Shown here: positions 57,973-64,000 of the stretch, piece after piece
How the letters are laid out: every line of letters begins with the position of its first letter
Position numbering within the stretch: the first letter of the stretch is position 1
Source of the DNA: Solirubrobacter phytolaccae
Lineage (GTDB): Bacteria; Actinomycetota; Thermoleophilia; Solirubrobacterales; Solirubrobacteraceae
NCBI RefSeq assembly: GCF_027587195.1
Contig: NZ_JAPDDP010000022.1
Location: 1-64,000, forward strand
DNA: 64,000 nt
Direction: 5' to 3'
The notes under the pieces: generated by a model
What the model was told of the DNA's origin: nothing
Databases searched by the model: none
Seen by the model: the letters and a program-made list of their open reading frames with translations, nothing else
Made by a program: the position numbers and the translations under genes

Positions 57973-58167
57973 ATGCATACGCTCAATCAGGCCATCCTGG
58001 GTCACGTCGTCGCCGCAGAGCGCGCCGACCGAGCCCGGATCCGTGCGGTCAAGCCGCAGCGACCGGAACGCCCGCCCAGTGCGCCTTTGCGCGCCCGGGC
58101 GGCCTTCGTGACCGGCCGTCTGGCAGCCCGCCTGGACCGTGAGATGGCCCGCCGCGCCGTCATCTGA
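57973..58167 (+). CDS. Small basic protein of unknown function
   Basis: The 64-residue protein starts MHTLNQAILGHVVAAERADR with GGAG seven bases upstream. It is rich in Arg and Ala and predicted helical, with GC-rich third positions like its neighbours. It resembles many short actinobacterial proteins but no family is recognised. Confidence 0.55.
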   Translation: MHTLNQAILGHVVAAERADRARIRAVKPQRPERPPSAPLRARAAFVTGRLAARLDREMARRAVI

Positions 58168-58218
58168 GGCGTGATCTAACAACGTGATTTCACGGGGCGC
58201 CGATACCCTCGGTGCCCC

Positions 58219-58587
58219 GTGGAGATCACCCGCCTCGAACATCGCGAGTCGTTCATCACCGCCGACGGCTCCTCCATCCGCGAGCTCGCCGGCGTCCCGT
58301 CCGGCAACGCCGTCAACCAGTCGCTCGCCGAGGCGACGGTCCCGCCGAGCGGCGAGACGTTCGAGCACTTCCACCGGGTCTCCGAGGAGATCTACTACTT
58401 CACGAGCGGGGCCGGCCGGCTGCGTCTCGGCGATGAAGAGGCCGACGTCAAAGCCGGCGACATGGTCGTGATCGCTCCGGGGACCAAGCACAAGCTGTGG
58501 AATCCCGGCGCGGAGCCGCTCGTGCTGCTGTGTTGCTGCTCGCCCGCGTACTCGCACGAGGACACCGTGTTGCTGGAGGGCGAGTGA
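58219..58587 (+). CDS. Cupin domain protein
   Basis: The 122-residue single-domain cupin has motif 1 FEHFHRVSEEIYYFTSGAGRLRL (metal ligands HxH and Glu) and motif 2 GDMVVIAPGTKHKLWN (His). It is a small metal-binding enzyme or sugar isomerase-like protein of unknown reaction. The start is GTG with a TACCCT box about 9 bases upstream. The stop overlaps the following lipoprotein gene (GTGA). Confidence 0.9.
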   Translation: MEITRLEHRESFITADGSSIRELAGVPSGNAVNQSLAEATVPPSGETFEHFHRVSEEIYYFTSGAGRLRLGDEEADVKAGDMVVIAPGTKHKLWNPGAEPLVLLCCCSPAYSHEDTVLLEGE

Positions 58588-59195
58588 AGCGCCTCGCGCT
58601 GCTCGCGGCCACGACGGCGCTCGTGGCCGGCTGCGGGCAGGAGAAGGACGAGGGGATCTCGGGCGGCGGCAACGTCATCGGCCGCACCGTCACGGTCTAT
58701 TCCCTGACGAACGACCCGGGCGGCGTGAGCCGCTCGTTCGTCGACGGCGAGAAGTTGGCGCTCTCGGACGCGGGCGGCAAGGCCGGCGACTTCGCCGTGA
58801 ACTTCAACTCGCTGGACCTCGGGACCGACGAGGAGGCGCAGGCCGAGACCTCCCGGCGCGCCATCAACGACCCGCAGATCATCGCCACGATCGCCGACGC
58901 CACGCGCGTGACCGTGCCGCTGTTCAACGCCGCGGGCATCCTGCAGGTCGCGCCGAGCGGCGACCCGGGCCTGATCGACAACCCGGACGAGCTGCCGTCC
59001 GGGAAATCCACGGTCGGCCAGCTCGAGGGCACGGTGCCGGGCGACTTCGCGGCCCGCTACGAGCAGGCCTTCAACCGCGCGCCGGACCAGAACGCCGAGA
59101 ACGGCTACCGCGCGATGGCGGCGACCCTCGCCGCGATCAAGACCGCGGGCGCGGCCGGCAACGACCGCACCCGCGTGATCGACAGCTACCTCTAG
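58584..59195 (+). CDS. Lipoprotein resembling a shortened periplasmic binding protein
   Basis: The 203-residue product has a lipoprotein signal (TALVAGCGQEK). The rest matches pieces of type I periplasmic binding proteins of the branched-chain amino acid/amide class (VTVYSLTNDPGG, AGDFAVNFNSLDLGT, NDPQIIATIAD, YRAMAATLAAI), but it is about half the usual 350-400 residues. Lobes appear merged or deleted. No permease or ATPase genes are near. It may be a binding lipoprotein with a new role, or a decaying gene. Confidence 0.65.
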   Translation: MKRLALLAATTALVAGCGQEKDEGISGGGNVIGRTVTVYSLTNDPGGVSRSFVDGEKLALSDAGGKAGDFAVNFNSLDLGTDEEAQAETSRRAINDPQIIATIADATRVTVPLFNAAGILQVAPSGDPGLIDNPDELPSGKSTVGQLEGTVPGDFAARYEQAFNRAPDQNAENGYRAMAATLAAIKTAGAAGNDRTRVIDSYL

Positions 59196-59623
59196 CTCTC
59201 GAAGCTCGTCTCGAGCGTGATCTCCGGAACGGCGGCCAGCGCCTTGGAGATCGGGCAGCCTTCCTTCGCGCCCTGAGCGGCCGCGGCGAAGCCGTCGGCG
59301 TCCAGGCCGGGCACCTTGCCGGTGACCGACAGCGCGATCTTGGTGATTCCGAAGCCGCCTTCGACCTGGTCGACGGTGACGTGCGCCTCGGTGGCGAGCG
59401 ACTCCGGCGGCGTGCCCGCCTGCGTGAGCCCGACGCTCAGCGCCATCGTGAAGCACGAGGCGTGCGTCGCGGCCAGGAGCTCCTCCGGGTTGGTGCCGGA
59501 ACCGCTCTCGAAGCGGCCGCTGAAGTTGTACTGGGCGTCGAGGATCCCGGTCTCCGTCGAAACGGACCCGCCTCCCCGCTTGAAGTCGCCCTGCCAGTCG
59601 GCCTTCGCGCTACGTGTCGGCAT
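59192..59623 (-). CDS. OsmC/Ohr-family peroxiredoxin
   Basis: The 143-residue enzyme reduces organic hydroperoxides. It has the two redox cysteines in THASCFTMALS and AKEGCPISKAL, and NPEELLAATHAS. ATG 59,623 has AGGAGG eight bases upstream. The pattern fits the OsmC subgroup more than Ohr. It is convergent with the lipoprotein, with a four-base overlap. Confidence 0.93.
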   Translation of the reverse strand: MPTRSAKADWQGDFKRGGGSVSTETGILDAQYNFSGRFESGSGTNPEELLAATHASCFTMALSVGLTQAGTPPESLATEAHVTVDQVEGGFGITKIALSVTGKVPGLDADGFAAAAQGAKEGCPISKALAAVPEITLETSFES

Positions 59624-59758
59624 TGTGTTCCTCCTGAAGGGGGTCGGACTACGTCGCAGCCACCATACGGCTAGCCTTCCCGCGGTGTCGCGCGAGAGGA
59701 GCGCGGCCGCGGCGTTCACCCACCCCTCAAGCTTTCCTGCTAGAGGCGGGTGTCACAA

Positions 59759-59788
59759 AGTTGTTACAAACTCGGAGAAGCCGCTATA
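59759..59788 (+). promoter_or_regulatory. Promoter of the ATP synthase operon (TTGTTA-N18-TATATT)
   Basis: A -35-like TTGTTA and a -10 TATATT are separated by 18 bases, about 90 bases before the first gene. This is one of the few classical two-box promoters in the window and leaves a leader of about 85 bases. Confidence 0.6.
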
Positions 59789-59879
59789 TTGGCCCCCGCC
59801 GAACCGGCCGGGGAGCTCGCCAGTGCTCCTGCCACGCGAGTCCGCGTGGGGATGGCCTGGTGCGGCGCGTCAGCCTGCC

Positions 59880-60278
59880 ATGAGCTCTACGACAATGTCC
59901 CATTCTGACCCCCTGGTCTTCCTTCGCTACCTCGATGTGGCGCTGATCGTCCTCGCGGCGCCGTTCGTGGTGCTGATGGGCGGCCCGCTGCTCGGCTACG
60001 CCGTCGCCGGCGGCGTCTGGATCGTCAGCCGCTTCGTCGCGGCGGCCATCGAGCGCTCCGCGCGCAAGTCGCGGTCGCCGAAGGCGCAGGTCGGCATCAG
60101 CTTCGGCGTCCTGATGGGACGCGCGTGGGTCATGGGCATCGCCATCCTCGTGGTCGGCCTCGCCGGAGAACGGGAAGACGGTCTCATGGCGGCGCTCCTT
60201 GCGCTCGTGGCGTTCTCGGTCTATCTCGCCACCACGCTGATCATTCGCCCGACGGAGAGGAACAAGCCAAGCTCATGA
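59880..60278 (+). CDS. atpI: AtpI-like membrane protein
   Basis: The 132-residue protein has four membrane helices with a basic cytoplasmic loop (IERSARKSRSPKAQVG). It lies directly before atpB in the position of AtpI, an assembly helper for the c-ring. Sequence similarity to AtpI is weak, so the call rests on position and topology. ATG 59,895 is an alternative start. The stop overlaps the atpB start (ATGA). Confidence 0.7.
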   Translation: MSSTTMSHSDPLVFLRYLDVALIVLAAPFVVLMGGPLLGYAVAGGVWIVSRFVAAAIERSARKSRSPKAQVGISFGVLMGRAWVMGIAILVVGLAGEREDGLMAALLALVAFSVYLATTLIIRPTERNKPSS

Positions 60279-61159
60279 GCCAGTCCCGGAAGATCCTGCT
60301 GGGAGCCGGCGGCGCGTATCTGCTGCTGGTCGTCCTCGCGTTCATCCTCTTCGGGTCGGCCGGTCGTCAGGACTTCGTGCCGCAGGAGGAGTTCGAGCTC
60401 CCGACCTGGATCGAGCTCGGCCCGCTCGACATCAACAAGGCGGTCCTGTACCTCCTCATCTCCGGGATCCTCACGTGCGTGACGATGGTCTACATCGCCA
60501 AGCGCATGGAGGCGAAGCCGAACCGCATTCAGACCGCCGTCGAGGTGCTCTATGGCGTCATGCGGGACAACATCACCCGCGGGAACATGAACGACAAGAT
60601 GGCCGCGAAGTGGTTCCCGTTCATCGGGGCGCTCTTCCTCTTCATCTGGTTCAACAACCTGATCGGCTTCATCCCGCTGCCGACCGGTCATCACCACTTC
60701 ACGGTCCTCGGCCTCGAGATCCCGACCTTCGGCATCTACGCGGCCACCGCGAACGTGTCGGTCCCGCTCGTCCTGTCGCTGCTCGTGTTCTTCTCGTACA
60801 CGTTCGAGGGCATCCGCGCCAAGGGTGTCGGCGGCTACCTCAAGAGCCTGATCCCGGCGGGCGTCACCGGCGCCATGGCGGGCTTCATCTTCGTGCTCGA
60901 GCTGCTCTCGAACATCATGCGGATCGTCTCGCTCTCCGTGCGTCTGTTCGCCAACATGCTCGCGGGCCACTTGATCATCCTCTTCATGGCCGGCGGTCTG
61001 GCGATCCTGCTCGGCATTGCGGGCATCGGCGTCTTCTTGCTGCCGATCGGCATCGCGCTCTACCTGTTCGAGGTCGGCCTCGTGGCCACCCTGCAGGCCT
61101 TCATCTTCGCCACCCTGTCCGCGATCTACATCGGCGGCGCCGTCGCCGAGTCCCACTAA
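60275..61159 (+). CDS. atpB: ATP synthase F0 subunit a
   Basis: The 294-residue subunit has five to six membrane helices and the proton-channel arginine in IVSLSVRLFANMLAGHL, plus the conserved WFNNLIGFIPLP and ALYLFEVGLVATLQAFIFATLSAIYIG segments. It forms the two half-channels beside the c-ring. N-terminus at ATG 60,275. Confidence 0.96.
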   Translation: MSQSRKILLGAGGAYLLLVVLAFILFGSAGRQDFVPQEEFELPTWIELGPLDINKAVLYLLISGILTCVTMVYIAKRMEAKPNRIQTAVEVLYGVMRDNITRGNMNDKMAAKWFPFIGALFLFIWFNNLIGFIPLPTGHHHFTVLGLEIPTFGIYAATANVSVPLVLSLLVFFSYTFEGIRAKGVGGYLKSLIPAGVTGAMAGFIFVLELLSNIMRIVSLSVRLFANMLAGHLIILFMAGGLAILLGIAGIGVFLLPIGIALYLFEVGLVATLQAFIFATLSAIYIGGAVAESH

Positions 61160-61171
61160 GGAGCTCTTCCC

Positions 61172-61447
61172 GTGACCACCCTGAGCACGATCCTGGCGTT
61201 CATCTTCGCCGCCGTGGACGACGGCGCCGACGCTGGTAAGGCGATCGCCCTCGGCGTTGGCGGCGGCCTCGGCGCCGTGGGCGCCGGCGTCGGCATCGGC
61301 ATCATCTTCGGCAAGGTCATCGAGTCCGTTACTCGCCAGCCCGAGATGCGTGACGAGATCACTTCTATCCAGTGGCTCGGCTTCGCCCTTACCGAGGCCT
61401 GCTTCTTCTACGGCCTCGTGGCGGGCCTGATCGCCTTCTTCCTGTAG
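61172..61447 (+). CDS. atpE: ATP synthase F0 subunit c
   Basis: The 91-residue hairpin has two membrane helices, the glycine-rich stripe GAVGAGVGIGIIFGK, the polar loop TRQPEMRDE and the ion-carrying Glu75 in FALTEACFFYGLV. No Na+-type ligand set is obvious, so a proton ring is likely. The start is GTG. Confidence 0.97.
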   Translation: MTTLSTILAFIFAAVDDGADAGKAIALGVGGGLGAVGAGVGIGIIFGKVIESVTRQPEMRDEITSIQWLGFALTEACFFYGLVAGLIAFFL

Positions 61448-61454
61448 GAGCGCG

Positions 61455-62012
61455 ATGAACCTCCTGTTCGCAGCCGAAGAAGCCGAGGAGGGCGGCAGCG
61501 GCCTCGTCTCCCCGGTCATCGGGGTGATGCTCTGGACGCTGATCGTCTTCGGCATCACGCTCATCGTCCTCTGGAAGGTCGCGTTCCCGCGGATCGCCGA
61601 GGCGCTCGACAAGCGCCAGCGGATGATCGAGGAATCGATCGACACGGCCGAGAAGACCAAGCGCGAAGCCGACGAGCTTCTGCGCGAATACCGCGAGCGT
61701 CTGTCGGACGCCCGTGGCCAGGCCGACGACATCGTCGCCCGTGCCCGCCGCACCGCGGACGCGCACGAGCAGGAGAGCCAGGCCGAGGCGCGCACCAAGC
61801 GTGAAGAGATGATGGATCAGACGCGTCGCGACATCGAGGCCGAGACGCGCCGTGCGATCCAGCAGATCCGCAGTGAGGTCGCCGACCTCACCGTGCTCGC
61901 GACCGAGAAGGTCACGCGCAAGTCGCTTGACTCCTCCGACCAGAAGCGTCTGGTCGACGAGGCGCTGGCCGAGCTGGACTTCGCCGCCCTGGCCAACGAG
62001 GAGCGCCGTTAG
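61455..62012 (+). CDS. atpF: ATP synthase F0 subunit b
   Basis: The 185-residue protein has one membrane helix (VIGVMLWTLIVFGITLIVLWKVAFP) and a long charged coiled coil, forming the peripheral stalk. The start is ATG 61,455, seven bases after atpE. Standard length. Confidence 0.96.
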   Translation: MNLLFAAEEAEEGGSGLVSPVIGVMLWTLIVFGITLIVLWKVAFPRIAEALDKRQRMIEESIDTAEKTKREADELLREYRERLSDARGQADDIVARARRTADAHEQESQAEARTKREEMMDQTRRDIEAETRRAIQQIRSEVADLTVLATEKVTRKSLDSSDQKRLVDEALAELDFAALANEERR

Positions 62013-62014
62013 CG

Positions 62015-62545
62015 ATGGAAGAGATCGCCGCGGTCTACGCACGCTCGCTGTTCGAAGTCGCGCAGGAGCAGTCCAAGCTCGACACCGTGCGTGACCAGCT
62101 CGGCGCGTTCGCTGACGCGCTCAACGATTCCCGCGAGCTGCAGACGTTCTTCTTCTCGCCGTACTTTTCCACGGCCGAGAAGTCGGACGGGCTGGACCGC
62201 GCGGTCACCGACGCCGACCCGATCGTCGTCAACTTCCTGAAGCTCCTGATCGAGAACCACCGCACGCCGGCCATCTTCCGTGTCCGGCGCGAGCTGGACC
62301 GGCTGTGGCGGCAGGAGAACAAGCGCCTGCCCGTGCAGGTCACCTCCGCGGTCGAGCTCGATCAGGCCACCGTGAACCAGATCGGTGATCGGATCGCCCA
62401 GCAGACCGGTCAGAAGATCGATCTGTCCGCCTCGGTGGAGCCGGAAATCCTCGGCGGCATCGTGGTGCGCGTCGGCAACTCGATTCTCGACGCCTCGATC
62501 CGCAACCGCCTCGAACAACTTCGCAAGCAGGTCGCTCGGGCCTGA
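62015..62545 (+). CDS. atpH: ATP synthase F1 subunit delta
   Basis: The 176-residue protein links the peripheral stalk to the top of F1. It begins IAAVYARSLFEVAQEQ and ends with the conserved LSASVEPEILGGIVVRVGNSILDASIRNRLEQL. Two bases separate it from atpF. Confidence 0.96.
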   Translation: MEEIAAVYARSLFEVAQEQSKLDTVRDQLGAFADALNDSRELQTFFFSPYFSTAEKSDGLDRAVTDADPIVVNFLKLLIENHRTPAIFRVRRELDRLWRQENKRLPVQVTSAVELDQATVNQIGDRIAQQTGQKIDLSASVEPEILGGIVVRVGNSILDASIRNRLEQLRKQVARA

Positions 62546-62566
62546 CCCGGCGCTAAGGAGCCAAGC

Positions 62567-64000
<1,434 letters not shown>

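Overview
The window is chromosomal DNA from a very GC-rich actinobacterium. It is most likely a member of the class Thermoleophilia (Solirubrobacter/Conexibacter-like), although the lineage is inferred from gene content only. Support comes from extreme GC at third codon positions, many GTG starts, an F420-type LLM oxidoreductase, a cyclic-di-AMP (ydaO) riboswitch ahead of an Rpf-like cell wall enzyme, and the actinobacterial gene order rpmE, prfA, prmC, tsaC, glyA, wecA, atpI, atpBEFHA. There is no rRNA, no convincing tRNA, no CRISPR array, no transposase and no integrase.

Layout. 1-4,650: MFS exporter tail, TusA-like and DsrE-like sulfur carriers around a CPA1 antiporter, a lipoprotein, an ankyrin protein and a Lon N-domain protein. 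4,680-7,991: photolyase, then a methyltransferase and GH57 branching enzyme pair resembling the mycobacterial Rv3030-Rv3031 pair. 8,040-9,700: riboswitch, Rpf-like hydrolase, DUF3253 protein, acyltransferase. 9,727-17,900: meaB, two paralogous secreted PD40/Ig proteins, a PLP decarboxylase, a membrane protein and pepA. 17,927-21,020: thiolase, HAD hydrolase and acyl-CoA dehydrogenase operon. 21,000-28,500: two secreted proteins and a signalling cluster of three HisKA_3 kinases and two response regulators. 28,500-30,220: EAL protein, DUF1059 protein, B12-binding protein. 30,220-34,350: TetR regulator and etfB-etfA-etfQO. 34,430-35,690: a lower-GC island with an HNH-type protein. 35,850-41,500: DUF427 protein and a pyrimidine/hydantoin set (dihydropyrimidinase, LLM oxidoreductase, N-carbamoyl amidohydrolase) around a secreted Ig-repeat protein. 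42,275-45,908: rpmE, DUF1385, prfA, prmC, tsaC. 46,000-48,200: a propeller-like protein and an ECF sigma/anti-sigma pair. 48,224-64,000: glyA, hybrid kinase, two paralogous cysteine-peptidase-like proteins carrying an AGNQAV motif, a membrane glycosyltransferase-like protein, a Ser/Thr kinase, wecA, cupin and lipoprotein pair, OsmC, and the ATP synthase operon, which runs off the window inside atpA.

How the genes work together. Acyl-CoA dehydrogenase, thiolase, ETF and ETF-quinone oxidoreductase form a beta-oxidation and electron-delivery set whose likely TetR operators are visible. The B12-binding subunit and MeaB belong to methylmalonyl-CoA metabolism. The translation genes and ATP synthase form the conserved backbone, interrupted by accessory genes. 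Many genes have a TANNNT box 6-10 nt before the start codon, suggesting widespread leaderless transcription. A family of short odd-centred palindromes sits at or next to stop codons at seven places.
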